Assembly: GCA_021234155.1 (NCBI GenBank)
Contig: JAJEKV010000190.1
Coordinates: 54,044-118,043 of the forward strand
Length of the DNA stretch: 64,000 nucleotides
Reading direction: 5' to 3'
DNA from: Isoetes taiwanensis
Taxonomy: Eukaryota > Streptophyta > Lycopodiopsida > Isoetales > Isoetaceae
The notes under the pieces were generated by a model. It saw only the letters and a list, made by a program, of their open reading frames with translations. It was not told the origin of the DNA and made no database searches. Shown here one piece after another: positions 11,551 to 24,950 of this stretch; the stretch's first letter is position 1; every line of letters begins with the position of its first letter. The position numbers and the translations under genes were made by a program.

Positions 11551-14500
11551 AACCAGCCATTTCTGTTACAAATTTAATTGTTCATGGAGTTTTAATAGCG
11601 TTAAGACATAGTCAAAATTGTTAATAGCTTTAAGACAGCCAATTGTTGTTATAAATAAATCATAAGGTTAGGTTGACTTGAGGGTGAAAACAATTTGGCA
11701 GCGACGATCTATGAAATATGATGCGCAAGTGGATATGATCTGACCTTGGTTATGATAGGAAAACTTGTACATCACCACTATGGCTTGTTAGAGAGACACA
11801 ACCCCATATGGTGATTTGGTCAAAAAATAATATCTTATACTTTTAAACAAACGACACAACGACACAGCAGATAGACACAATTATATTATGAATGTGAGAA
11901 CAGAAATATGAAATGTGGCAAGAACGCAATTGTAAGATATTCCTACACATTGTCAAGTTGTCGATTGACTTGGTCATAGGGTCCGCATTCTGTATATCAT
12001 TGGTTGAAAGTTCTGCCAGCAATTATGCAAATATATGTACAACAACATTGAGGCATCAGAAGCGTACTACAATCTTTGTTGTCTACTTTTGAGTGCTTGT
12101 TCCTCCATTTGTGTGCTTGTTCCTCCATGGAACTTGCAAGAAGCTAGAGCACACCATTGATTGCAGCAAAACAAAGGAGTTATCACTTATTACATCAATA
12201 ATAAAGCAAAGATGGGCTTTCAGAACAAAAGAAAGGTGCAAACTTGAGCTTCTGATCAACATTCTAGTATCAAGTAAGAAAAAAGAAGGGTGCAAATCAA
12301 ATAGCTTCTAGTCAACATTCTATTATAGGAAGGACATAAACATTGATTTATGTAGCCCCATGTTCTACATATCCAACAAATAACTCTAGCAGCAAATAGC
12401 TGGATACACCACAGAACCAAAGTAACAACATTTTTTTTTATCTGAGTCATCTTTAATAAGTGACATACACCTAGAGAGAAGGTCCACGGGATAAAGACTA
12501 TGCAATAGCAAGGACTTAAAAGCAGAGAGTCATTCTTCGCTGGATTAAGAAATCAAATCTAAGCTATCTCTATTTCCTGAATGAATACTTCTCAGTAGTA
12601 ATGTACTATAGCAGAAGGATTTAGATAGATAGGGCACAATAAATGCTCTATTTTGGGCTGGAGAAAATAATAGTATAGAGCAGACATGGTAGGGTGGATT
12701 GAGCTTTCTAGCTGCATCTTGTAGAAATAGATAACAATGCAAAATCTTTGTTTCATGAAAAACAATCAGTAACATTAGAAAAGCTCTCACATCTAATCTT
12801 GCTCCATCATGCAAAAAGAAATTACAAAATGACTTTGTTTAGTTGCAGCAAACAGAATATAAGGAAGCCAAATGCCAGTGAAATGGAGGCCTAGAAATGA
12901 ACATATTAAATCCTAAATCTCTAGTTCTTTGAGCTGAAATCTACTTCTTCAATAGCTTTTCGACCTTCCGATACCTGCATGCACCTAAAAATCATGAATG
13001 TACATACCAATCATGAGTTAATATGACATCTGTTGGCATTGAAGAGATACACCAAAATATTCAACAGGAACAAATGCATGGAAGCAATACATGAAATATT
13101 CAATAGAAGCAAATAGAGTCAGCTTTCTCAGAACTAAAGAAGCCATTAAAAATTGTTTGATTCATGATTTTTTCAGTGATTGGAATTACTCTTTCATGCT
13201 ATAGGATGCATGCATCCTCTGGAAGAGGTGAGATGAAGCAGACTTGAAGAATATTCCAAGCACTGGAAATGTGCATTGCTGATTAAATTTCAGTCATTTT
13301 CTTTGTATTCTAGATGGATGTGACAGCAACGAAGGATAAGTATTTGGATATACTTGAATACCACTCTCTACAATAGAAAACAAACAAATCCATACCTTGC
13401 TAATTCTGATGTCTTTTCTTCTCCTTCCTTTTATGCAACACTATTTAGAAAGCGGCAGTTACCAAATACTGCTACAATTATCAGAATTCATCCTGCACTC
13501 AGGCTATCCACAAAATCCTGGTCCATAGACCCATATTTTGCAACACAATAAGCATAAAAAATAACTGCTTTATGGCTATCAATGTAGCTATGAATGCCTG
13601 CATAAACAATCTTTTATATTCAGATTTAAAGCAGCTTCTTTGCCATTCCTGTTAGTTTATTCACTTTAATAAACCATATCCATTTCTAATATACAAAACT
13701 GTGTGCCCTATATACTTGTAGACAAAGCAAAGAATCCCCATAAGAAAAAAGGCATGAAGTTCACCTCACAATTAAACCCAATTTGGTAGAATTTGGGGAT
13801 AAGACGTACTACGTGTTGGTGCACCGTTAGATGGCAATAGTACATACATGTTGGTGGAGAACATTGCCAATTCAACATTGTTGGAATAGCAACATTACTT
13901 TGCACTTCGAATGTGATTATAATGATCATGATGATGGATTAGAAGGCAGGTAAATAGATCCTTCGTGATATTTTTAAGAAAGATCGCAAGACTTCAACAT
14001 GCCCAAAGCCACCCAATTATTAATAAATGGGTGTCGCCTCATGAAGTTGTAGGGTAATTAGAGCAATGCCTATTTCCAGAGGAACAATACTAAAATTTGA
14101 CACACAGGATTTGTACCGTGAACGTTGGTTATGAGATATCAAATGAAAGACACAACGTAGTCATACCAAACATATCTCGCATGAATCGAGGATGTCGCCT
14201 TCTCTCGAAGCCTTTACACCTAAGCCCGTGGCTTCCTCTTAAAACTGCAAGAATTAACCACCCATATGATTATCTAAAGAGTAATCAAGAAATATATGTG
14301 AAGTAAACTCGACAGAGCTAATCCGCTTTCTAATGCTTACCCCACTTCTCGCTTTTTGATGCTAACCGTGAGAGCCGACATGCAAAACCAAGCCTTCCAA
14401 CCTCGCCTCCAAAGAATTTCTTCTAAAAAATGTGTCCGATATTTGTTGGCATGGATCAACACATTAGATTTGCTCCTCCGATATGTAGAACATTTGCTCT

Positions 14501-15684
14501 TGCAGGTTTGCTCCCCACATTTAACCTCCATCGCTTCACCCCACGTATCGATGATGGAAGATAACAAAGGGCTCCATGTGATGATGCCGTGGATTTTGGG
14601 CGCATCTATGGCAAGTTCCTAGCTCGCGGGCCTTGCAAACATGCCCACACGGCCTGCAGAACTCACCCACAAGCTTTTGAGCTTCAAATTTTGACCAGAC
14701 GCCTGGTCTCATGAAAATAGTCCCTCAAGCTTTTGCAAATTTGCCCACAAAGCTAGATCCCTCGCAGATCCGGCCATGCAAACCACACCTCGCTTGTTTG
14801 CCAACAACCGGATTTGCCTCTGCCAAAATAAGCCATGCCATCACAACCTCCTTGCCTCCTTACGCTGTATGCTTGCCTCCTTACGCTGTATGCAAGGACA
14901 TCACAAAACCCTCGTCTGCCCTAAAAAAAAATATGCTCGATCCTTGCATGTCAAGCTCTGGACAATCATCTCTGTTACCCACCGCCCATCTAACAGGGGA
15001 AACATTGTATTGCATGCATATAAAATCATTCGACACCTTTGGATAGCCTAAAAACCCCTTCTAAATAATAGCACGAAAACTTATCCCGATTTTTGGAAGG
15101 ACGGAAATATGTTCTGGCCGCCGGAAACCATAAAATCTTAGGAAATCAATTAAAAAAAAATTCCAAAAACATTTTCTGCCATACCGGAAAATCCCAAATT
15201 AAAAAGATTGATGACTTGAGCGTTGGCATTTGACAAAACTTGTGGAACATATGCAATATTCCTAGCTTGGAGGTAAATATAAGGTAGAGGGTAGGTTACA
15301 TGAATAATCTACTCAACATAAAATTAGGGTTAATAGTAGGGTAAATTGGGATTAGATTTGGTGTAAAAGTAAGGAATAGGGTTATACTATTGTTGATGAG
15401 ACATTAGCAACATGTGCACTGAGGTCAGAGTTGCTGTCAGATTCACCATGAGCTCAAGGACAAATATTTTTATCACAAGACATCCGTTGCTCAACATTGG
15501 CATGCCTCGTGAGAGAGCCCGAGACAAATGAGACAGATGCATTTGTTGATAAAGTCGTTGTATAAGTATTCTATTGTTTTGAAGTAGCAATTTTGATTGA
15601 TTGAAAAAAATAACAGACTTTGAAGTATTATTTAAGCCACTTCACCCTCCGGCCATGGAGGGCAACCCTCCTGCGCAGCACCTT
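11551..15684. other. AT-rich DNA, no gene recognised
   Basis: Only short frames (111 codons at most, 14,711-15,046) and two small direct duplications: TGCTTGTTCCTCCAT at about 12,095-12,128, and CTCCTTACGCTGTATGC at about 14,856-14,893. The stretch from 14,600 to 15,050 is richer in C and resembles decayed repeat DNA. I cannot assign it to a family. Confidence 0.35.
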
Positions 15685-18600
15685 GTTTTTTTTTTCTTTT
15701 TTTTTAATTGAAAGCATATTTGTATATTAATTATAAGGTATAAGTTAACAAAAATTACTTTTTACAGGGAAGTATAACCCTAGTAGGTAGATAAGTGAAG
15801 ATAGATGATAATAAAGTAAAGCACAGTTTTGATATGGAAAAAGGTCTTTGATGTGACTCATGTGCCTGCCTAGAAGTATGATTTGAGGTTGAAGTTGCTG
15901 GATTTTCTGCCCCTGCCTCAAACCATGACTGTGAGAATGCAGAATGCACAAAGACATGATTCTGCTTTTGCCATGTTAAAACGACCTTTGCTATCCTTGG
16001 CTTCGCATAGCATACCCCTTCTTGTGATCCGGATTCCGGTCGCAAATAAAGAATTGCAAAGGCATGGCTCCTCATGACTGTGGGACCGAACACTTTGATC
16101 CATTGTTGGTTGGCATCCGGATCAATCCTTTTCCACTTGAGCTTACATACCAGCACGAAAATAATTCCTGAAATTCCAACAAGAGAAATGTGAGAACCAT
16201 AATTAACCTTATGCAGCAGCAATAATCCATTTGATATCATATTCAATTTGCTTGATAACATGCCTTCCGTGAGTTATGTCACGCTTAAATATGAAATTAT
16301 TTCTTCCTTTCCAAATTCTCCACGTAAGAATATATATCCTCCAATCATTTGGGTAGTTTGGCATAAAGAAGTCCAAAGAGTCAAGGGAGTTAAGATCATA
16401 TCCCATCGTAGTAGAAGCAAGCTCGAGGACCCATTCCACCAGGTACGTAACCTAAAAGGTGCTCCTCGCCTTCCCTCGAATTCAAGACATCCGGGGCATA
16501 CATCCCAATCTGGCCATGTGAAGCTTGTGCCTTTTCTCGATTGGTTGCCAAAGCCTTATGCCAAAGCCGACAACGCAGGATTTCACTTTGGGGATGGACC
16601 TGACCACATAAATTTTAGGTTCCTAATACATCTTTTCTTCCCCAATCTCGCCATTTGTCGCAGAGATAGCTTCGGGTTTCTCATAAGATATCTCGAAGCG
16701 CATTCCAACCGCGGAAAACCCGCAGTAACCATTATGGTTCCAATTGAGGTCCTCCTCCGCCCACCCGCCTCGACAACATCGCGTATATATTATTGTTTAG
16801 CATCTCAAGAGTTTTCACCTTCTTCGCACAAAGACCGAATTCCTAAAGGGGATAATCCCATGGTCATCAAACATGTCCCTGATGTGATGTATTCCCTTAC
16901 TGCTCCAAAGCTTAGCCTGTTCCGGAAAGTGGCATGCTTAACAAAGGGACGGATCATTAGTGGGGAGCGTCGGGTTCCAGAAAATCGATTGATCCATGGA
17001 TAGCCCTTCCTTCCAAGTGAACATTCCTTTAACCATATTCCAAGCTCTTATCCATTTCTTAATTAAGCCTGGGGTGGAATTAGGAACCGTGAAGGGAAAA
17101 TAGATAGAGTGGAGTAGGTTTAATTTTAGCTTCCTCCATCCATAAGAGAGACACTTGCCCAAGTAATGTTTGATAATTATGGAGACCGGATGGTTAATTC
17201 TATTATAAGCTGCCTTGTAGAAGTATTTGGCTGCCAAAGCCACCCCCTGCTTTTCAATATTAATGACATCCAAACCCTAGATTCTTGCTTTTGCAAAGAT
17301 TCCTCCATAGCTACCGGGTCCAAAGATTCTTATTCCTCACATGAAATAAATATGCCAATGATACTTTGGAGCTTGGACGACACTTTCTTAGGAGCTAAGA
17401 TGACAGAAGATTGATAAACATGGGATGAGGAGATAACAAAATTAGCTATAATAGCTCTGCCCTGCTTGGAGATATATTTGGAATTTAAGCTGTCCAACTT
17501 TTTCTGAAATTTTTCTATAATATCTGACCAAATATCAGAAGGGCTCCCCCTTAGAGCTAGGGGCATCCTAAGATTTAAGAAGAACTGGTGGGGAGAATAT
17601 ACTTACAGCCCAAGAGAGCAGCTGTTTGCTCTCCTTTTACCTGGTCTCTGGCCACAACTTTGGATTTAATGGGATTGATCTTATAGCCCGAGGCGACTCC
17701 AAATTCCTCCAGAATAGTTTGAGTGTTGGAAAGGGACTTGTTATCCATGGAAACTAGAAGAAACGTGTCATCTGCAAAATGTTCATTCAAGATTTGATCC
17801 ATTTCCCCATTATCTGGGAGGGTAAGACCTTGGATCACATTAGTCCTTTTGGCCTCTTCCAATTTGCTATGAAGGGCCTCCATTATAATAAGAAAGAGGA
17901 AAGAAACCAGTGGGCATCCCTGCTTGACACCCCTTTGCAGGGGGAAGAAAGGGTCAGATTCTCCATTAATTAATACTGAGGATCTGGAATTTGAAAGAAT
18001 TGCTCTAAATAGGAGAATTACCTCATTCGAGAAGCCAAGAGCACTACAGCATTTGAAGAGAAAGTTCCAACTAACCGTGTCGAAAGCCTTGGTAATGTCG
18101 AGCTTGATAAGGGCTATATCCTGATTAGAGTCTTTAGCCCAATTCAAATTTCTAGCAATCATTAAGAACTACATTACCTAGAATGAACCTGCCTTTCAAA
18201 TATGCCACCCGAGAGGTACCGGATGATTCTTTCTAATACAATCTTGAGCCTCCCCGCAATGGTGCCCTAGATGAGCTTATATATGACATTGGTTAGCTTA
18301 GATTGGCCTATAATCCGAAGGTAACAAGCATATCGGGCCTTTTAGGAATTAGCGTGATAAGGCTGGTGTTTATTCTCGCATCCATACATTTCATATCCCT
18401 GAATTCATTAGCCAGATAGGTGACGCATTCTCCAAGAATAGGCCAAACTTTGATAAAGAATTCTATTGAAGTCCGTCAGTGGCTCCTGCTTTTTCCCTTT
18501 TCCATATCTTTCGCTATCCAAAAAGCTCCTCACCGAGAAAGGCTTTTCGATACTTAAGTTTTCCTCAATACTTACCTTAGCTTGATATTGATGGAACCGG

Positions 18601-19270
18601 CCCATGATGGCTTGGGGTTGTCCCCATTGGTTCCCATAATTTCGCGGAAATGGTCAAAGATCGCCTAATTTGATCCGTCCTCATATGAGATGTCTTCATC
18701 CCCAACTCTTATTTCAAAAATATGATTCTTCTTAATCCTACCCTTTAGCTTTTAGCAAAGAAGAATTTGAGCCGCTTTTTCATCATCCTTTATTTCCTTT
18801 ATCTTGGCTTTGAGCTTCCATGCTTCAGCTATCTTTATCTCTTTCTCTTTCGATTTCTTCTCCCCTCGTGGGCATTGGGAAGCCTATCCCCAAGTTCAAG
18901 GATCTTAGAAGCTTGTTGAGGTGAACTGCTTGTTCCCATTCTTTAAGCCATTTCTTAATGGCTTTTAGCCACTTTGATCCACCAATACATTCACCCCCGA
19001 TTTCCCAATTGGCTTGGGAAATTTAGCTAAAAGCCCCCGCAATGGAGAAAATTACATGCATGGGGAACAAGAGGGCGAAGCTTCTATAAGCTAGAGAGAG
19101 GATTCAATTGCATCTTCAAATATACCTCTGCTCGCAAACTCCCATGATGAATTTGTCTGCATCTTTCATGGAGCAAACAATAGCACCAAGAAGTTTGCTT
19201 CACATCACAAATGGAAATCCCATTCATTTAGCAAACATGATCTCTAGTTTTTCCGAATGTTGGTTCCTTT
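15685..19270 (-). pseudogene. LINE1: L1-type retrotransposon, reverse transcriptase ORF2
   Basis: The element ends in a minus-strand poly(A) tract (poly-T at 15,685-15,706). Between about 18,780 and 17,330 lies a LINE reverse transcriptase. It shows IEFFIKVWPILGECV and LITLIPK, then IALIKLDITKAFDTVSWNFL with a catalytic Asp (about 18,090-18,120), then QRGVKQGCPLVSFL, and FADDTFLL as the catalytic box (about 17,775). The thumb and connection parts follow at 17,330-17,560. WKEGLSMDQSIFWNP and a zinc-finger-RVT type end (YILTWRIWKGRNNFIF, about 16,300) complete the C-terminus. Frameshifts and stops break it several times. Sequence up to 19,270 probably includes the region between endonuclease and RT. 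Plant L1 ORF2 proteins copy their RNA at a nicked target; this copy looks dead as read. Confidence 0.9.
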
Positions 19271-20905
19271 TGTTTTTTTTTTTTTTTTTTTTTTTTTTTT
19301 CGACAAGCTTTATTCACCAACTAAAACCAGAGTAACATAAAATGCAAAGACAGATTATAACCCCAAAGGGACAAACCGATCCAACCGAGCACAACCACCG
19401 CCTATGCAAAAAGAATGAATCAAGGTAAGTATGCCATCAAGATTTTCTTCTTTTGATCAAGAGAAGAACAATTGTAAGCCATAACAATTTTATTTTGCTT
19501 CATCAAGAACAATGTCATCCGCAAGATTCACGCCTTAAAGATAAACAACCTCCTTCTTCCAGATTGACCATAAAAGCCACCCACATGCGAGATTAAAAGC
19601 TCGCTTTTTTGTAGTTTGGGCCAAGCATCGATAGATAGCAAGCAAAATTTGTCGGGCTAGATCTAGACGAGCCAAATAGGATCAACAACCAAGACCATAC
19701 CGGCCGGGCCGCCACAAGAGAAAACAATGCTCAATACTTCAACCCTTTGTCGGGCATAAAGGACAGAGCAATCAAACCGACATCCATTTTATTGACTAAC
19801 CTGTTGACTCGAGGCATCTATGGATCACTTGCCACGATATTTAACTACTACTTTGGGATGAAGCAGCCTTATCCCATACCCATATCCAAACACTTTTCCA
19901 TTGTGGTCGAGGGACCTAAAGATGCCACCTATTAGATGGGGGCGTGATTTCGCAATGCACAAGCAATTTATACACGTAAGACACAAACCGCCTCGGGCCG
20001 GATATCCCGATGGCAACCCCATACGACTATCTCAACTGTGGACCGTAATCCTCGTGGGCAACAATGCAAAGAATATGATTCCGCATTACTCATTCCCATC
20101 TGCATAACAAGAACTTTGTTCTAAATGCTTCCCATGACTTGAGATGACCGCACTCATACCAAGCCGCAATAGTGCTAATACCAAATACCACCCATCGCCG
20201 GGCCTTTTGGATGAACAACCACACTTAGAGGCACATTCTCCGAGTGTCCTCAACGGAATCCACCAAAGATGGAGCGGACAAACCAAGACATGCCTCGATT
20301 AATATGGAAAAGAGACCGACAGTCCCAAGCAGCAAGCAACCCCTTTAGAAAGGGAGAAGCATTAGGATATGGATGCATATGATAAAGCAAAGCCCAATGA
20401 AGGAGGGGCTTAATGGTGGCCTTATGAAATGGGAGACAATGTCAATCGACCGCACCAACAACCTCGTGCCAGAGAATCATCCTTACCAATGAAAATACTC
20501 CAAATGAACTTTGATATCATCACCTTGCTTTGGAGGTGAAAATCCAACATACCAAGACCACCAAAGCCTTTAGGTTTAATGCATTTCGCCCAAGCTACCT
20601 TGACCACCGCTCCTAACTCATTTCCACCCCAAATAAAATTTCTGACGATACGCACAATCTCCTCCATCTTACACTGTGGAGCTAATAGAGCAGATGCCAT
20701 GTAGACATGAGTATTACTAAGAACACATTTAGCAAAGATAGACAGCTTTAGTCAGATTCCACCAAAACAAGTGCTTTTGCAACCCACTAATGATTTCATC
20801 CCAAGCATCTGAAGCAGAGACGTGAATTCCAACTGGGATACCAAGCAACTTTGTGGTATTTCCACGTAGAAGAATCTTCCATGGATAGTCCAAAATACAG
20901 GGAGG
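19271..20905 (-). pseudogene. LINE2, 3' part: RT C-terminus, zinc-finger end and poly(A)
   Basis: A T-run of about 30 at 19,271-19,300 is the minus-strand poly(A) tail. Upstream on the minus strand are CPLCPTKG and HCFLLWRP, a Cys/His finger of the zf-RVT type, then WLLWSIWKKEVVYL. Further up are RNFIWGG, WAKCIKPKGFGGLGMLDF and IPVGIHVSASDAWDEIISGL, the usual end of a plant LINE RT. At 20,911 the LINE is interrupted by element D. Its RT N-terminal half resumes at 32,973 and the endonuclease at 48,955. LINE2 therefore predates both gypsy insertions. Confidence 0.88.
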
Positions 20906-20910
20906 GATGG
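20906..20910. repeat. Target-site duplication of element D (left copy, GATGG)
   Basis: GATGG immediately left of the D LTR matches GATGG at 32,968-32,972 immediately right of the other LTR. A 5-bp duplication is the norm for Ty3/gypsy integrase. Confidence 0.9.
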
Positions 20911-22506
20911 TGTGACGCTCCCTGCTAAACGTACGGCGCCCGGCCGCACACTCGGCAGGAAATCCCCCATCCGGCTCAACAACCGCATGGGCCCTTCGTC
21001 TACCCCGCACTCTGAGGTGACTCTTAGTGCGGAAGGGAACACGGTTGGTGTCTTGGCGCCGCCTTCCCCTATGGGCTCCTATAACAAATGAAGTTTATAT
21101 CAATGTAACTAGCATCAACATATACAAATACTACCTCGAAGGGTAGTGCATCACACATAAACCAAGGCAAAGATGATAATCACGAACCATAAAACATGAG
21201 AGCTCCTGCTAGGCCTCAAGATAGAGCAGACCGAGTCATGGCAATGGCGAGGGGTCGGCATAGAACAATGGCTAAAGTTGACCACTCCATCCATCCCCGT
21301 GCATACTTTGCAAAATGGGCTAGATCAGGCTCGACAGACTCTAGCCTTCCTGACACGCAATCCCATGGCATCACCCATCGGGACTACCCAGTTGCATCTC
21401 CCCGTCCGATGAGGCAGAAGGGTTGCATCTCCCTTCCCCAGATCTAGAGGTGCTGGGCGCTAGAGAATCGCGGGCGACACACGATTCGCACTGACCAACC
21501 CCCAAAACGAGAGCCAAGCCAACACTTGCAGCCTTCCGAGAGGCAGGGCAACACCATTGCCCCCAGAGGTGTTCCGGACCCATGCTCGCCCACACGGCGT
21601 GACCGACCATAAGCCTAGCCCACTATGGGATCCCCCGGCCCCCACTCTGGGCAGGGATCCTCCTCCACTTTCTCTCTAGCCCCAAGTATATGGTGCTGAG
21701 TCATATCATAGCCTCAATAGCCTGGGTGGGCTCCTATGCACAAAGCCGCAACTAATAGGAACTAAGGATCTACTCTAGAGCATACTACATATGGCTCTAG
21801 GTCTCTACCCCTTCCCAATACAAGAGGAGCAAACATGATCAACCATCATCACATAATCATCACATCATGAGAATAATCATAAGAAGAACATCTTAACCTA
21901 ATCATACAACTAACTAATGGTTAGGGTTCCTTGATTAGGGTTCAAGATGTTGAATATGGGTTCTAGGATGGCTCTACTCTAGATAATTAAGATACTAGCA
22001 CATCCGAATGCTAATTCCATGCATGAGCTATCACAACTACTATCCTACATACCGCCTCCTCAAGCTCTCCCTCCAGATCCGTGTGCCTCCATGGTCTCCG
22101 ACTCACGAGATGCCGCCCTACTCCAAGAACGAAGCCCACCCCGCCGGGCTGCCGCACCGCCTATGCCACAACAAACCATGTTCAAACGAGGTTTCAACGA
22201 AGTAGGTGAGTCTCCGGGTGCTAGGGCTGGAAAGAGGTCTAGGTTAGGGCTTTATGCCTATATAAGCTAGGGTCCACCCTAGGATGCCACGCGGCACCAA
22301 TCGGTGAGTCCCGCGGTGGCGGTGCCCCACAGGTTAAGGCCACGCGGATAATGGCTTAATCCTATGGTTGGCTAAGTTATGAGAATAACTTAGCCCATGC
22401 CCCTAGTGCCACAACCTATGGTATACAAGGCTATGAAGATAGATTTGTATAGTGATTTTATCCAGAATATAATGTATTTATGACGATATTCCCCTCGACC
22501 GCCACA
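20911..22506 (-). repeat. Element D 3' LTR
   Basis: On the minus strand it begins TGTGGCGG and ends CGTCACA, with the polypurine tract adjoining its start. A TATA box (CTTATATAGG, minus) lies at about 22,257-22,267, roughly 245 bp into the LTR. About 1.35 kb of the LTR would therefore be downstream of the promoter. The 3' half shares blocks such as TCTCTACCCCTTCCCAATAC with the element A LTRs, so the families are related. Confidence 0.93.
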
Positions 22507-22517
22507 TTCTCCCCTTA
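22507..22517 (-). other. Element D polypurine tract
   Basis: Minus-strand CTAAGGGGAGAA directly precedes the TGTGGCGG start of the 3' LTR. That is the place and composition of a plus-strand priming site. Confidence 0.8.
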
Positions 22518-23465
22518 GGACAATGCCGCCCCCAAAGATTGCGCTTAAGGTGACGATCCTACCTTATGCCCGCAAAACATCAACATGTCATAACCTTTAA
22601 TTTAGTTTAGCAATCAAGTTTTATTAGTTGTGCTGTCAAAATTTAGGCTATATTTGTACTTATACAAAATTATATAGCCTTAACAATCGCTATTTCTTAT
22701 AATAATTCAAAATACTATTGTAAGAGTTATTAGGGTTCATAATCTAAATTATGGCTCCCCCTATCTTCTCGTAATGCGCCTCCTCGCTGAAGTCCACCTT
22801 CTACTTGCCCGCAAAAGGAGCACATTACGCTAGTTTAGTTAATAATTTGTGGTTTTAGGGGACCACCCTCTTTACCTCCTTGAGCCGAACCATCGACTCA
22901 AGGTTGTCCTACTACCTTGCCCAAGATCATGGCCCTTTCGGATTTGAGCTTAAGGATCATTTAAGATGCTCCCATCATCGCCCATGATCGAGTGCTACCT
23001 TGTACTTCTGCTACCCCTAAGTGTCGAAAATTCCCCCTAGTGCATCATGCCCCACTGGTTTGAAGCTAGGAACGCCTCACGCATCCCATCATCACAAGAT
23101 GATCACTTTAACCTTCACCATGACCCTCCTACGCCAGTGTGTGGCGCATTCTCGCATCGTGGGCATAGAGATCATCCGATCGATGTCCCATCATCGCCCA
23201 CCATGCCTCATTCTCACTCACATGACCCTAATGGTCATATGCTATTCTTGGTGCGTGTGGCCTAGAGAATGCCCTAAAGGCGATCCCATCATCGCCCACA
23301 CGATCTGTTGTTCGCACATGCACCCTAGTAACTAGAATGCATGCGCCAAAGCTTAAGGCTAACTAACAACATACTAGCTAACCACCCGGCAAGTCGGGTC
23401 ACCAAGCCTGAGACCACTCGCCCATCAAACTCCTTTTTCATAAACTCGGGTATTGCTTCTCCAAG
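22518..23465 (-). other. Element D 3' untranslated region
   Basis: About 0.95 kb between the chromodomain end and the PPT. It is AT-rich at 22,560-22,760 and then carries repeated CATCATCGCCCA-type words at 22,970-23,310. I recognise no protein motif. Element A has a 3' region of similar length (46,396-47,300). Confidence 0.6.
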
Positions 23466-24950
23466 TCTTGCTTCAATACCCATGTCGCATCTTCCACGGG
23501 CAAGTGCTTCCACTTAACCAAATACCGAGGAACTGAGACCTCCTAGTCTTCTTTGAATGACTTATCAAGAAGCAATTCAGCACTATTTCTACTTGCTCCT
23601 CCGGCCATTTCCAACAAGGTTGGAGTATCCAAAACCTCCTCGTGGTTAGGATTGTGCCTTTTAATAAACTTACGTGGAAGACCTTGTGAACCTTGAGATG
23701 GGCCGAAGATCCAACTTGTAGGCTTGAGAGAGCCCACTTCTCCAAAAATCTTGAACGGACCAGCCCACCTAGGGGCAAGCTTCTGCAGCTCCCAACCGCA
23801 GCCTTGGCTTGCTTCACCTTTATCTTCAACCGTGACGCCATCGCCTACCTTGAATTCTCTTTACTTGCCCCAGGCTTGTCGGCTACACTCTTTCCGCCGA
23901 CTTCTTGCCGCCAATAAGTAACCCCTTACTTCTTCCACTAGCCGCCTGATATCCCCTAACATCCGGCCGGATACTTCTACCTTGGACACGTGGATTGTGC
24001 CGTATCCCGGGTTAAGCACCGGCACCCGTAATTTACTATGAAAGGAGACATCCGAGATGACTCCTCGCTATAATCGCTGTAGGCTAATTCTCGCTGGCAA
24101 TCGCTAGGCGCATTCCACCAAGTGGATGTACTCATCCCACTTGGACCGCTTGTTCCACACATAGCTTCAAGCATGTCTTCAATGATCCGATTCGCCCCCT
24201 CCGCCCCGCCATCTGCTTGGGGGATGATATGCCGGCTCATGGAGAGCTTCGCCCTAATGGTGCCGAAGAGGTCCCGCCGTAAGGCACTCATAAACTTGGA
24301 ATCCCTATCGATATTATCTCCCGAGGCATGCCATGGAGTCTGAAAATCTCCCTTACAAATAACTTGGCAAGATTCAATGCGTGTCAAGAGTCTTGCAAGG
24401 CACAAAATGTGCCATCTTAGATAACTTATCTACGACAACCATCAATGCATCCTTGCCTCAAGAGTTCTAGGATACCGTGATGAAATCCATGCTTATGACC
24501 TCCCACTTTGCATTTGGCACCCTAATGGCTCAAGAGCACTGAACTGGGTTGCTCGCTTTTGGTCTCACGACATAACCGGGTAATCCCGAATATATGCAGC
24601 TATTCCGCTTCTTCATTCCCCGCCGTTAGCTACTTCAATCTTGAAATAGGTCTTCATGAAGCCAAAGATGGTTCTCGCTATTGGGTCTGTTATGTGTGTC
24701 ATGAAGAATTAGCTTCCTTACCCCCGATGATTCTGCACACACAACTTATGCTTGGATACAACAAAGTTGCCTTCCTTCTTATAATGCTTGAAGGCTTCCC
24801 CGCCTTTATCCTGCTCTCGCTTCCTTTGGAAAGACTTTCCCATACCTCCTTGAAGTCCACATCCGCTGGCAAGGACTCCTCAATCTTCTTGCCAAACTCA
24901 CTGAAGAGTGGAAATCGTGATTACAATGCGCCCTTGTCTCAATTGGTCTC
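23466..24950 (-). pseudogene. Element D integrase with C-terminal chromodomain
   Basis: Minus-strand fragments in several frames give the order of a Ty3/gypsy integrase. REIFRLHGMPREIIS and EYIHLVE belong to the catalytic core (about 24,100-24,350). VEEVRGYLLAARSRRKE and LKVGDGV belong to the C-terminal domain (about 23,850-24,000). The end reads VPRYLVKWKHLPVEDATW (about 23,470-23,560), the aromatic/WKxLP signature of a chromodomain. Integrase inserts the cDNA; in chromoviruses the chromodomain biases insertion by reading modified histone H3. One in-frame TAG and several 1-2 bp shifts break the reading. Similar breaks occur throughout pol, so some may be consensus errors. Confidence 0.85.

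Noticed and set aside
14711-15051. Overlapping 111- and 91-codon frames with a direct repeat
   Set aside because: Two frames open over the same C-rich stretch, no domain, and a 19-bp duplication that explains the repeated residues.
16248-17003. 251-codon plus-strand open frame, the longest in the window
   Set aside because: It is antisense to the LINE1 RT C-terminus and zinc-finger region, which reads coherently on the minus strand; no motif of its own.
19271-19301. Poly-T tract as a terminator or microsatellite
   Set aside because: Its position at the end of LINE2 coding sequence shows it is the complement of the LINE poly(A) tail.
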